Of a stretch of 64,000 bases of DNA, positions 10,928 through 21,712 are shown piece by piece (positions within the stretch are counted from its first letter, which is position 1; every line of letters starts with the position of its first letter). A program made the position numbers and the translations under genes. The stretch comes from Gari tellinella. Lineage: Eukaryota; Mollusca; Bivalvia; Cardiida; Psammobiidae. The DNA lies in NCBI GenBank assembly GCA_922989275.2, contig OV277867.1, positions 5,704,001-5,768,000 of the forward strand, given 5' to 3'. Below the pieces are notes generated by a model. The model was not told the origin of the DNA. It made no database searches and was given only the letters and a program-made list of their open reading frames with translations.

Positions 10928-11192
10928 GCACTTTGAATTACAAAGATCGTTACTCACGTACGTCTTGAGTTTGAATTGTATGCGCCTCAAATTATTTTCA
11001 GGTAAAGTGACTGTTTTATTACTTTAACATATTGATAAGAGCTATTATTTCATTCATCTATTCATGTATGTTCGTCGCATTTTCATAATATTTCTGTATC
11101 TTCTATGTATTAATTGGCACTTTGAATTACAAAGATCGTTACTCACGTACGTCTTGAGTTTGAATTGTATGCGCCTCAAATTATTTTCAGGC
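10928..11192. repeat. 75-bp direct duplication, 190 bp apart
   Basis: The stretch starting GCACTTTGAATTACAAAGAT and ending CAAATTATTTTCAGG occurs at 10928-11002 and again at 11118-11192 with no difference seen by eye. The intervening sequence is unrelated. Confidence 0.8.
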
Positions 11193-11288
11193 GCTACAAA
11201 GGTCCCTTTTGTGCCAGACCCCTATTAGTCGAACCCCGGACAGAGACAGAGCTATGCATCTTTGCCCGGCGACATACATTAGTCTGTA

Positions 11289-12063
11289 ATGGGCCCGTCA
11301 CACCATAACGTTCTGGCCAACGTTCTCTGACGATTGAGGAAACGTTGGTAGTCGTCCATGGTCGCTGGGATAGCGCCAGAAGAGCGTTGCGTGAACGCTA
11401 GTAAACGTCGGTGATCGCCGGGAATCGTCGGAGGACGCTGGTCCGAAAACAAAGTTTTGAACATGCACAAAGGTTTTCTCTGAGAGCAGCGTTCTTCAAA
11501 CGTTTAATTTTATACGCTATAGATCGTTTAAGAACGTTCATGGAACGTTTTACTAACGTTCACCGAGCGTTGCACGCGTTTGGCTATCGTTAGTCAGTCG
11601 TTACTCTAGCGTAACTTGGTTGTTACTAATCGTTTGCTTTGCAGTGAACGACTCACTGGCGACCTGATGCTGATTGTTTAAAATCACAAGAACAACTGAA
11701 TTCATTACTAAATTTCCAGCGTTTTGTTCCCGTTCGACCGTAAAAATCACACGCCAGCAAAACGTTATTCTGTCGATAGTCACAAGTTAGTCAAACGTTA
11801 GTCACACGCTCAACAAGCTCGTCTAACGTTGACAAATCGTTCGTTGAGCGCCAGTGGCACGTTAGCACACGCTAATGGTTTTCAGGGGTATCTTACTTGG
11901 TCGCTGTTACACGCTTCTCGTGCGTTAGACACACGCTAGTCATGCGTAAGGAACACGTTAATAACACGTCAGATGTGTCATGCTCATTCTAGAACGCTCA
12001 AAATTTGAACGATTGTAACGTTCAGAGAACGTTGACAAGAACGTCATGGTGTGACGGGCCCAT
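11289..12063. mobile_element. TIR element saturated with AACGTT motifs, TA target site
   Basis: Both ends read ATGGGCCCGTCACACCAT inward and continue as inverted repeats for about 42 bases with three or four mismatches. TA flanks each side (11287-11288 and 12064-12065). The body is dense in AACGTT, AACGCT and CACGTT words on both strands, and no transposase is visible. Short frames inside are artefacts. The GTCACAC terminal word is shared with the Harbinger element at 53691-56514, but the families are not the same. Confidence 0.8.
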
Positions 12064-12192
12064 TAGAAAGGCTGTGCAAATGTACTGTTTCTATTTCAAA
12101 TATGCTTAGTTGATTAGAGTTATTTCAGAAGTCATAAATTCAACCTCCGGCACACCATGTTATTGTCTTCTTCAATCATTCTGAAAGTTGGT

Positions 12193-12445
12193 TTAACCCT
12201 TTCCCTTATAGAAGCGACTTTTAGCGCATTCATTTTATTCATCCGCTGAAGAAAGTAGTTCCAAATTATACCGTAATGAATATATGTCATATTTAATACT
12301 TTCCTTATTATAGCAGTTAATAGCTTAAAGCAGGCTGGAAGTAAAGCAGAATGCGCCTTATGGCGCATTCTGCTTTACTTTCAACCTGCTTTAAGAAGCC
12401 ACATATATTCAATACTAGAAACAATGCTATCAGGTAAAGGGTTAA
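12193..12445. mobile_element. MITE family D, copy 1 (AAAGCAGGCTG hairpin)
   Basis: This is a 253-bp unit with ends TTAACCCTTTCCC and TAAAGGGTTAA. A long palindrome at 12324-12395 has arms CTTAAAGCAGGCTG.AAGTAA and center GCGCCTTATGGCGC. A copy of the same length is at 63639-63891, and palindrome-only or half copies are at 25066-25137 and 25267-25301. Confidence 0.8.
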
Positions 12446-12503
12446 AAGCATTGTCTTTCAAAGAATATCATAAGAATGAATGCCAGCTAAGCTTTTCACT
12501 TAC

Positions 12504-12921
12504 CGATTTCAAACTTTCTGATCTTCTCTGTCTTATTTCTGGCGTTTGTAATTTCGTCCAGAGGAATTCGCCTTATAGATGGCGTGTCTGTAGACCCCTG
12601 TAGTGCATACGTCAATTCGAGGTAACGTTTGGCTGCTGTCTCCAGGGTTTCCATCACATCGCTTGACTCACTGTATGGCCCTTCTGTGTCTACGTTTATC
12701 ATGCGCACTTGAAAAACATATTTTGTTTTCGACAGCAAATTATCTATTGTTATGGTTTCTTCTTTTGTCTTGCTGGCGTGATATTCCCATTGGTCTGTAC
12801 TTGTGACTTTGTATCGAATTTGATATCTGAAGTTGGAATATGTCGTGGTTGGTCTTTCCCATGATAAGTTAATCGAATCAAGAGACGGACTGTCCAGCGC
12901 ATACGGTTTACCTGGTTTATA
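12504..12921 (-). CDS. Gene 1 internal exon: fibronectin type III domain and linker
   Basis: This exon encodes 139 codons plus one base, from acceptor ATTTCAG|TAT (phase 0) to donor ATCG|GTAAGT (phase 1). The first roughly 90 residues form a fibronectin III domain: KPGKPYALDSPSLDSINLSW with the conserved Trp, then FRYQIRYKV, then the ITIDNLLSKTKYVFQVRM strand and the N.DTEGPYSESSDV G-strand. A charged linker (about residues 95-139, ending RNKTEKIRKFEIG) leads into the P-loop exon. The combination of FN3, linker and G domain is the signature that ties this exon to 10087-10253. The protein is probably cytosolic, as no signal peptide or membrane segment is seen in the visible part. Confidence 0.85.
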
Positions 12922-13125
12922 CTGAAATGTACCAATGTAACAATCAGAACAGTTTGTTTAATAATGAGTCATCTGGAATCAATATGTGTTTGGTATGGTT
13001 TTTGATATACATGTAGCAGTGGTATTTCAATTTAAAGTTTCGCCTGTCTTTTCGTAAATGCCCTTTTCATCAGGCAGTCACAATTAGAGTTAAATACATG
13101 TACATGTATATTATATGGATAGTAT
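12922..13125. other. Start of a long gene 1 intron
   Basis: No feature. The intron continues to 24248 and is almost entirely mobile-element debris, listed separately. Confidence 0.4.
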
Positions 13126-13499
13126 TACAGTGTTCCCTCTCTACAACGGCCCTCCCAACAACCACTCCCTCCTTACAACGACCCTTGCTGCAAATTCCCT
13201 AACGGGACAATTATGTCCAACGCTTTTACCGCTGCAATATTGCCTGCTTTAAATTTTCATCTGCTGTTTTTTTCTCAAAGTTACATATAAGTGGAGATTT
13301 TAAGAGAATGAATATAATGACGAGTGACAAACAGCTTGAATCCAGATCAGACGCCGTGTTACGCGGCGTCTGATCTGGATTCAAGCTGTTTGCAAATGTG
13401 AGGCAAGTCTTAATTTTCCCTCTCTATAACGACTCCCTCCGAACAACACACATAATCTTTGGCTCCTATAGGGTGTCGTTGTAGAGAGGGAACGCTGTA
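13126..13499. mobile_element. MITE family B, copy 2
   Basis: The ends TACAGTGTTCCCTCTCTACA and GTAGAGAGGGAACGCTGTA are inverted repeats. The central palindrome at about 13328-13397 has arms AAACAGCTTGAATCCAGATC. The copy is inverted relative to 2466-2838 and one base longer. Confidence 0.8.
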
Positions 13500-13703
13500 T
13501 TTTTAGGAACCGGGATGTTTCTGTTTTACTATACAAACAAACGATACACACCAATTGTAGGGTCATGTATAGGTTTCGCTCCGTGATTTCGGATTACAGA
13601 AGAGTTCTATAAGGAGTTCGTGCATTGCTCACTTCATTGCTATTATATAACGTCATCTGCTTTAATCAATTTTATTTATGCTTTTCGGTGGATTACCGGG
13701 AAA

Positions 13704-13737
13704 AAGCAGTGGATTATCACTTGATAATCCACTGCTT
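13704..13737. repeat. Perfect 16-bp-stem hairpin
   Basis: AAGCAGTGGATTATCA, then a two-base loop, then its exact complement. It lies in otherwise unannotated sequence (13500-14072). Confidence 0.8.
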
Positions 13738-14072
13738 CAAGCAGTGGGATTATTGTCGCTCGTGCTTCTTTTATGAGTTTTCCCGGTAGGGATCCCCAAG
13801 AATCGTAGTCAATCTTGTCTTATCGTTAAATTCCGGCAGTCCGTTTTGTCGCGAACCACTCAACGGAAGAACACGAATCCAAGATCGGAAGTAACGACGT
13901 AATTCCGATGACGTCAAATCAATAAATAAGTGACGTCATTGTACCGCCAACTGTCACGTACATGTGTTCGACATAAAAACTTTGGGCTCAACACGGGATA
14001 ACTAATGTACTTTCGCTTTCAATTGTCAAACAATTTCGTTTAAAAAGTGGCTTAAAAGCATAAATAAATAGA

Positions 14073-14149
14073 ATAACTGGTTTTTTTTCAGTGTAAGATT
14101 GAATTTAATCCATTTCGTGAACACTTACACTGAAAAAAAAACCAGTTAT
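14073..14149. repeat. Hairpin with ATAACTGGTTTTTTTTCAG arms
   Basis: The arms (14073-14097 and 14124-14149) differ by one A/T in the homopolymer, and about 26 bases separate them. Probably a very short foldback element. Confidence 0.7.
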
Positions 14150-14228
14150 CCTCTATGTCTTCTATTTGTATTTCTCACATTCAAGTTTGAAAAAAAGTTT
14201 ACTGAACTAATATCGTAATGTTTGGATC

Positions 14229-14468
14229 CAGGGGCCCGTTTCATAAAACTTCTTACGACAAATGTTGTCGTAAGTCAAAACTACATTTAATCTCCGATTT
14301 CTCTATCGAATCCTGTCTTGTGACACCTTTTTGGAATCGTCTTTTCAAGACGATTCCAAAAAGATGTCACAAGACATGATTAGATGGAGACATAAATACT
14401 TATTGAGAGTTTTATAATCTGACTTACGACAACATTTGTCGTACGAAGTTTTATGAAACGGGCCCCTG
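14229..14468. mobile_element. MITE with CAGGGGCCCGTTTCATAAA ends, copy 1
   Basis: The 240-bp element folds back over most of its length: terminal CAGGGGCCCGTTTCATAAAA, then TTACGACAAATGTTGTCGTA, and a central hairpin around GGAATCGTCTTTTCAAGACG. A second copy is at 60422-60666. Elements with this terminus are, from memory, widespread in marine invertebrates. Confidence 0.85.
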
Positions 14469-14837
14469 TTACGCAGCGTCTAATCAGTTTTTGTTGTTTA
14501 AGGGTCAGATGTAAAGGTTTATCACCCATAATTAGCAAAATTCAAAACTGCACAATTGAGTTTGTTTCCGTGATAGGTCTAATTTTCAGACATCTACTTA
14601 AATTACTTTAGAAATTTACACCATGGGTATTTCATGAAATCAAAATGAGTTACTGTTCCACACATTTTCCACAGATTTTGCGCTTTCTCTTTTATTTGTT
14701 AATCTCTCAATTTCAGTATTTTGAAGGTTGGTCTAAATGTTTATGAGATATTTAAGTATTGTTATAACACATATAATATAAATAACTCAGGGATGGTAAG
14801 TCACCATTGCAGCAATCAGTCATCTGTCAGTTAAAGA

Positions 14838-15130
14838 TTTGAATGTAAAACCTCAAATCATCAACAAACACCATAACCACTACTACCCCAACCACCCTAC
14901 CACCCTACCACCATATTATACTACTGCGTCAACTTCTACTACTCCTACTACTACCACTACTACCAGAAGTACTACTACTATCAAAACAACGACGACACCT
15001 ACTGTTAGTATTAATACATGTCGCGTAACGACTACCGTCACAACCACAACGCTTACTACAACCATTAGATGCACTACTGCTACAACAACTTCTACCATTG
15101 ATGTTGCTATTACTGCCTTCTTTTCTATTA
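14838..15130 (+). repeat. ACT/ACA trinucleotide microsatellite region
   Basis: Dense runs of ACTACTACT, ACCACTACC and ACAACAACT. The open frames here on both strands (poly-Thr or poly-Val) are by-products of the triplet bias. Confidence 0.85.
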
Positions 15131-15249
15131 TTATAAATATTACTACAATTTAAACCCCTCTTCCTAATAATAACTTTAATGGCGCATGCATTATATGTCA
15201 AAAGCGCTCGTAAGCGCAACTCTTTCTATACCGTTCATCGGATTGTAAC

Positions 15250-16680
15250 AAAATTTCACAGGTTGATAGATAGTAGAAGGGCCAACTCAATAAAAGGGCC
15301 TTAAAATTGATTCTTTTTTAACCCATCTAGTATAAAATTTCTGATGATATATTCGAATAGTTCAGACCATAAGGCTTTAATTTATGGTGGATGCCAGATC
15401 TGGAAGTGGTGCAGATTTTTTTAAACAAGGGCTATAACTCTTACATCCGATTTAACACTGTTTGGTACATATAGTAATTAATTGTTATAATCAGCACGCA
15501 TGGTTTCCGTTTAGCATGAAACTTACACTATTTGCATATATTTACATGAAATTGGAAATAATACCAAAAAACTTAGTTCCGGTCTTCAGTTGCCATGGTA
15601 ACGCGAAAACATTATTTCCCCCTAAAATCAGTGTTTTTGGTAAGTAAAACACATTAAATTCATGGCATTTTCAGACAAAAATGTACAAGTTTTAGATACA
15701 ATAATATCTGAGAGTTGAAATATGACATATATATGTATTGACAATTAAATAACATTGTAACTTTCAACTCAACATTACACCTGATTGATACACAAGTGCA
15801 AGGTTTATGGGTTAATATACTGAAAGCAAGACTCCTTGATTTTTGTCATAGTTTAAGGACTGGTACAGAAAATTCATGCATCGTTGATGAACATGATTGA
15901 TTATCAGTAACAAATATTTTTATTACTACTTTGAAAAAAAACTTTGGGATTGGGGTTGCTAAGTAGGTGAAACGAAACTATAAACCTTTCAATGTTTTTA
16001 TTGCCTATTTAACTGAGCTGTTACGTTTGCTTAAAATGAATCCGGATCACTCTTTAATGGCTACTACCGCCAATTGTAGTGTTATAAAATAGAAATAGAA
16101 GACAAAACATGCAGATATTACTTGGTAACTATGGTAACGCCTGCCAAAAGGACATATTTTACTGGAAATGTGTGTCAAATTCAAGACATTTGGCACTCAA
16201 TATACAGCAAACTATGAGAGTCCTTGCACAATTACTTTAATTAGTTTTATTCTAAATTTTGCAAATAAACATTGTCATATACACATTTGCTTTAGCCTGA
16301 AAAATTATATTTGGTTACCATAGCAACCACGTACAGCAATTACTAAGTAAGAGCATTATATTGAAAATATGAGAGATATCCTGGCATTTTTTAAGTCAAA
16401 GTACAACAACCTATCAGAACCATTGTACATGTACTTTATGTTCCTAATCTGGTTCGCAAGTTAAAAGTGTCATAAAACGTTCACTTTTAACATGAAAGTA
16501 ATATTTGGTTACCTTCGCAACCATTTACAGTAATTGATAAATGAAAATACTTTTTGAAAATATGTTTCAAAATCAAGCTATTTGAAGGCAAAGGAGATAA
16601 CCTTATTAGAACCTGTGTTAGTATCGGGTTAGCAAACTAACAGTGTTATACAACCGTTCACTTTTTACAAGAAAATTGGT
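15250..16680. repeat. Degenerate ~170-bp tandem repeats
   Basis: The phrases GGTTACC.T.GCAACCA, TTTGAAAATATG, AAGTCAAAGTACAACAACCTA and CATAAAACGTTCACTTTTA recur from about 15700 to 16680. An outlier is at 17510-17640, and inverted copies are at 19550-19975. At 15385-15420 there is an inverted copy of the GCACCACTTCT.AATCTGGCA unit found at 20960 and 21315. Confidence 0.6.
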
Positions 16681-17516
16681 TACCGCTGGTATTTTCTACT
16701 GGATAGAAATTTCTGCCATTCTGCGGTTCCATCATCGGATCGCAGAATAAAATTACTATACGATTTTATCACGTAAAAATAATTAATAATCATTTGGTAA
16801 GCTTCTTCGATAAGTGATCAGTCTTTGCACTCACTCGGACATTTGTTGCTTTTCGGACACCATAATAATAACCACAGAAAACACTCCCTCAGACTTAGAC
16901 AATTAAATTTGTGTTCGGTATCTAGCTTCTATCAAACTTCCTTATATTAAACACTGAAATACCCCTAACAAATCGTATTTAAAATTTACCGATATTTACA
17001 ACGACAAAGTAAATTTTGAGCGAATAAGTCCAAGGTACTCTGAATTCAACAAAAGCGGGTATGTATAATTATAGGTAATTACCAGACCAAGCAATTTGCT
17101 ATACTGTTAGTGCTGCCGGGTAAGGTCGTGAAAGGTATTATCTGCCAGATATTTATTTTTTGTGATAATTACTGGTGTAATTCATGTTATAAACATACTT
17201 GTTCGGATATTTAGCTTTAAGTTATTTGATTCACAAGTAAGCCCAATTTAAAATTATCGTAGATCTACATACCCACTACTGCATACATGAAAAGTCGATT
17301 TCAAGATTAGGTTTTAGCCCATATCGGAAGAAGTGTTAACAACATCGAGCGCGTATGTAAACTAGCTTTTACAAATATTTTAAGACCCGAATCCGCAAAA
17401 TTTTATTATGCTGATTTCAAAGAAGCGTAGAAATAAAAATAGTAGAATATAATTCACTCTGCTTTTTCATAAAATCGCAAAATATTTTGGCAGCAGAAAA
17501 TACCAGCTATACGGTA
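16681..17516. mobile_element. Possible TIR element interrupting the repeats
   Basis: The left TACCGCTGGTATTTTCTACTG and the right TACCG..GCTGGTATTTTCTGCTG, taken as the complement of the sequence ending near 17516, are imperfect inverted repeats. The segment separates two stretches of the same degenerate repeat, which supports an insertion. No coding content. Confidence 0.45.
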
Positions 17517-17827
17517 CTTTAACAACTAATTACATTATATGCCAATTAAGAGCATTAAACTAAAAGTATATGTAGAATTCAAGTTTTTAAGGCACAATAA
17601 CCTATTTGAACCACACTACAAAGGCAACATTTAAGACAAATTTTCATGAAACTTACTCAAAATGATAACATTGACAAAAAGCTAGGTCACATGATGTGAA
17701 TATTGGTCATGTTGAGTCATAAAGCAGGTCAATTGATCAAATAGCAGAAGAAAGCCTCTGGAGACAGCCATTGTGCAATTATATTTTCTCATTTCTTAGT
17801 CCCTTCTTTTCCATTCCTGTCATCCTG

Positions 17828-18735
17828 AGCGCCTGACAATCTGGAAGACAGGAATGGAAATAAGAGTAAACATGAACAAGACCATGGTAATGATCTCTGG
17901 TCCCAATCTTGACCCACTGAGAAGATCAGCAAAATACCCCTATGCAGTATTCCTAAGCGGAGCAGGAAGAAACTCCATTCTTTGCTCGTAGGCTGCTCAA
18001 AGTGTGTTCACAAGAAATGCAGTGAAATCAAGGGACCACTCAGACCTGATCCACAATACAAATGCCCACACTGTAAGGGATAAGCCACACCAACAGATGG
18101 TAGACCTATGACAGAGGTAGAGGCTGGAAACTAAAAGCTATATGTTGTAACAGACTTTTGCTACCTTTGAGATACACTGTCGTCTGGAGGAGGATGTGAG
18201 CTTGCAGCAATAACACGCTGCAAGTCGGCCTGGAAAAAGTTCAGAGAGCTCCTCCCCATATTGACAAGCAAGTTTCTTCCATCTGCAACCAGAGGATGAG
18301 TCTACTCGGTAAGGAGCGCTATGCTCTACGAATCTGAGACATTGGCTGTATCAGCAAATACACTCAGACATATGCAGAGAAATGACAAAGCCATGATACG
18401 ATGGATCTTCCTGATCAAACCAGATAAAGATGTCCATTTTGACTCTTTGTTATCTCAGCTGAACGTAAGAGGCATTGCAGAGATCCTGCAATCAAATAGG
18501 CTGAAATGGATTGGCCAGATAGAGAGAAGCTCTAGTTGGATCTATCAAAGTAATTGCCTGAACATCACAACACAGCGGGGTCGAGGCAGACCAATGCTCT
18601 TTTGGGAGGACCTTGTAAAACGTGACTGTGAAACTCTCGGTTGGAAAACCCCAACCCACAAAATCGCCAAGCTTGGAGACGGAGACTTCGTTCCAGACTG
18701 GACAGCCAGGCCTCATCCTTATAAGCAGAATTAAT
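17828..18735 (+). pseudogene. LINE reverse transcriptase C-terminal relic
   Basis: Conceptual translation in shifting frames gives the end of a non-LTR reverse transcriptase. First comes RVNMNKTMVMISGPNLD, the RT region with the N..KT..M.SG pattern. Then follow a Cys knuckle (CSKCVHKKCSEIKGPL then CPHCKG), VVTDFCYL*DTLSSGGGCE, and AMLYESETLAV..MQRNDKAMIRW leading to the NRLKWIGQIERSS and GRGRP.L.WEDLVKRD region. Stops and frameshifts break it, for example TAG near 17988 and TAA near 18081. The longest open part is 18321-18734. A TGATGATGAT-type tail follows near 18760. This matches a common invertebrate CR1/L2-like element, by memory of the family. It lies in the sense direction within a plus-strand interval of gene 1's intron. 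Confidence 0.8.
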
Positions 18736-19022
18736 CAATGGCGTGGTTAAATTAAACTGGATAATGATGATGATTTCTCATGTAAGCGCTTCAGGGTATA
18801 TTGTCCCTCTTTTGCTCAATTATCTCAAAATGAGAGAAAGTCTAGCAGGTATGACGTAGAGGCTGCTGAAGCAGAGGATAGCAAATATCAGATAAAGTTG
18901 TACAAACAGAACATTCTAACTTAAAATGTCATCAAAGTGTGTCAGCTTTATCAAAGGCAATAGTTAAAAACAAACTAGAGATTCAGTATATTATTTTGTC
19001 GGCTTTTCAGTGATTTATTTAG

Positions 19023-19548
19023 ACGTCAGAATGGTGTGTCTTGGGGATACACCTTTTGTAAAACATTGAGTCCCTGGGACAAAACATTGAGTTTTTTCAG
19101 ATTATATTATAAATAAAGGCCAAAACATTACGAGTAAATGGGACTCATCGTTTCTTGACAAATTAATCATTGGCAATTTTAGTGAGTATAGAACTCGGGA
19201 CTCACAGCTAAATTAACCGCTATTGGCGAGTATGTGAATCCAGGCTGATAATATAAACCAATTTTATGTTTCTCTTGCATATTTAACGTCAGAATGGTGT
19301 GTCTTGGGGATACACCTTTTGTAAAACATTGAGTCCCTGGGACAAAACATTGAGTTTTTTCAGATTATATTATAAATAAAGGCCAAAACATTACGAGTAA
19401 ATGGGACTCATCGTTTCTTGACAAATTAATCATTGGCAATTTTAGTGAGTATAGAACTCGGGACTCACAGCTAAATTAACCGCTATTGGCGAGTATGTGA
19501 ATCCAGGCTGATAATATAAACCAATTTTATGTTTCTCTTGCATATTTA
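19023..19548. repeat. Identical 263-bp tandem duplication
   Basis: A unit beginning ACGTCAGAATGGTGTGTC and ending TTCTCTTGCATATTTA occurs at 19023-19285 and 19286-19548. I compared both copies base by base and saw no difference. Confidence 0.9.
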
Positions 19549-19972
19549 AGGTGTATGTCTGACAACAGTGTTAACTCGTATTCCTAACAATAAATGGTTC
19601 CGGGAGCTTGCTGTATTTTACCATAGAAAGTTATTAAAAAAGAAACGGTGTTTGACACATATTTTCAGTATAATGTTATTATTTAGCTTTTAGTGTCAGT
19701 GGTTGCTAAGATAACGAAATGTTACTTTGATGCTAAAAGTGAATGTTTATATAACACTGTTAAGTTGCCTAGATTATAATAAAACTGACATACAAAATTC
19801 AAAGAGGTTTCTATACTTTGTCTTTAAAAAAAAGGTTTGAATTTGATACAAATTTTCAGTTTAATGTTATAATTTAGCATACATGTATATTGTGATTGGT
19901 TGCTAAGGTAACCAAATGTTCTATTTGTGCCAAAAGTGAATGCTTATATGACAGTTTTAACTTGAAAACCTG
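19549..19972. repeat. Inverted copies of the 15.7-16.7 kb repeat
   Basis: TTTTCAGTATAATGTTATTAT, TGGTTGCTAAGATAACGAAA and AAAAGTGAATG are complements of phrases in 15700-16680. Two diverged units are present. Confidence 0.6.
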
Positions 19973-20171
19973 ATAATTAACTTAAAGTACATTGGTTCTG
20001 ACACGTTGATGTTGCGGTAAGCGACGGGGCTGGCGCACAGGGGGACATGTTTCGATTCCCAGTCTGAGTTTGATAATCAACTTAAAGTACAATGGTTCTG
20101 ACATGTTGATGTTGCTGATAGCGACGTGGATGGCGCACAGGGGGAAAGGTTTCGAATCCCAGTCGGAGTTT
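19973..20171 (+). repeat. tRNA-like SINE head, tandemly duplicated (100-bp period)
   Basis: CTTAAAGTACA.TGGTTCTGAC begins at 19981 and again at 20081. Each unit carries GGCGCACAGGGGGA and a B-box-like TTCGATTCCCAGTC or TTCGAATCCCAGTC. It does not fold as a full tRNA, so it is called SINE-derived. Confidence 0.65.
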
Positions 20172-20924
20172 GAATATTCACGAATAATAGCAGCTTTTAT
20201 ACCAGTAAATTTCTTTATGCCTATCATACTCATGTATGGAGTAAATATATTTATCAAAATCACTATTTTGAACTTCAGTGTAGCTTTTCAAAACTCTCTC
20301 CAATGTAGAGTACCTCAGTACTCCCATCCATATTCCTTCAAATAGCTATAGGTCGTTCATCTATTACACTTTGAACCAAATACTTCTTTTAGTGAGGAAG
20401 TTGCATACATTTTAATTTGAAAGGCAATAACGTATGTTCAAATGGTCACAGTCAAGCTTCCAAACCATCTCTACACCTGCGCATACACATACTTAGTTTG
20501 TGATGGCTCGGAGCACATCATTTGTCCTCTATATTCTATATAGGGAACAAATTCAAAGGGTCGTAACCGCTGTCAAAATGGTCGCAGTCATATTTCCAAA
20601 CGATCTTTTTAATACACATGTTTTCTGTTCTTTTTTATAGAAGTAAGAAACTTATAAACATTTACGTAAAGTCCTCCAATTGTGTAATGCGAGTTAGCTC
20701 CACATGAGTTTTAACAGACGGACAGACAGAAATCATGTTAAAATGTCACCACTTCTCAAACGGTTTGAAGAGTTGGAGTGAAATGGGGGGGGGGGTTAAA
20801 ATGACAGTAAATAACTTTTTAGATTTATGATTCTACATAGAATGATATAAGATTACTTATTTGTATATTTTATAACCTGAGTATAAGACTTAATATGACG
20901 TCATTATTTATCAATGGACTGGAG
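20172..20924. other. No gene recognised; poly-G tract
   Basis: AT-rich sequence with a run of G bases near 20786. No coding or repeat feature is supported. Confidence 0.4.
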
Positions 20925-21445
20925 TGGGTGGGGGTAATAAAACAGATCTAGCAACAGTCTGCACCACTTCTGAATCTGGCATCCACCCTCAAGTGTCTTG
21001 TATGTATATATATTATTCCCTCATACCAACAGAATGTTATACTGGATGGATTAAAAAAAAACACTTTACACTTTTGGTGCCAGCCCCTCTGCTATTACAT
21101 TCTATGACATTCTATTGATTCTATGAGCTTCTAAACCTTCTAAATGCTAATAATGTTGCATTATAAAGCATTTAGATACCCAACAAACAGCACAGTTCAA
21201 ACAATAAACATGTTTACATAACCACCTTGTCATAAGATTTAACAATCTGTAAGATCGTTATTTAGCATTGAATTTGAGTGGGTGGGGTAACAAAAAATGC
21301 TGTAGAAAAAATCTGCACCACTTCTAAATCTGGCATCCACCCTCAAGTGTCATGTATGTATATATACTATTCCCTGGAATCAACAGAAATTTTATACCGG
21401 ATGGGTTAAAAAAAAGTTTGATTCATGGGGTCAGCCCCTCTACTA
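20925..21445. repeat. Two direct copies of a ~170-bp repeat
   Basis: GAGTGGGTGGGG, GCACCACTTCT.AATCTGGCA and CATCCACCCTCAAGTGTC occur near 20925 and again near 21270, with the intervening sequence unrelated. An inverted relative is at 15385-15420. Confidence 0.65.
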
Positions 21446-21462
21446 AGAATACTATCTACAGT

Positions 21463-21712
21463 TACAGTGGAGAATCTGTTATTCTTTCCCGTTTAAACGC
21501 AAACGTACGCAAACGCAAAGAACTAAAACATAGAAAAGTACAACTTTTGGACAATTCTGATAATTCATGTTTATCTTGGTGGCAAACAGTTTGGAGCCTG
21601 ACCAGACGCCGAGTTACCCGGCGTCTGATCTGGCTCCAAACTGTTTGCAATGGAAATAATAGTTTAAGAGTAAACGCGTTTATTGGGAAAGAATAACGTT
21701 TTCTCCACTGTA
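21463..21712. mobile_element. MITE family A, copy 1 (TACAGTGGAGAA ends)
   Basis: The element is 250 bp. The ends TACAGTGGAGAATCTGTTAT and CGTTTTCTCCACTGTA are inverted repeats with TA flanks. The interior carries AAACGCAAACGTACGCAAAC on one side, AGCGTAAACGCGTTTATTGG on the other, and a central palindrome with arms CAAACAGTTTGGAGCC and core GACGCCG..CGGCGTC. There are seven copies in the window, five of exactly 250 bp. Confidence 0.9.

Noticed and set aside
14839..15153. Thr-rich 104-residue frame
   Set aside because: ACT/ACA microsatellite; the opposite strand is equally open.
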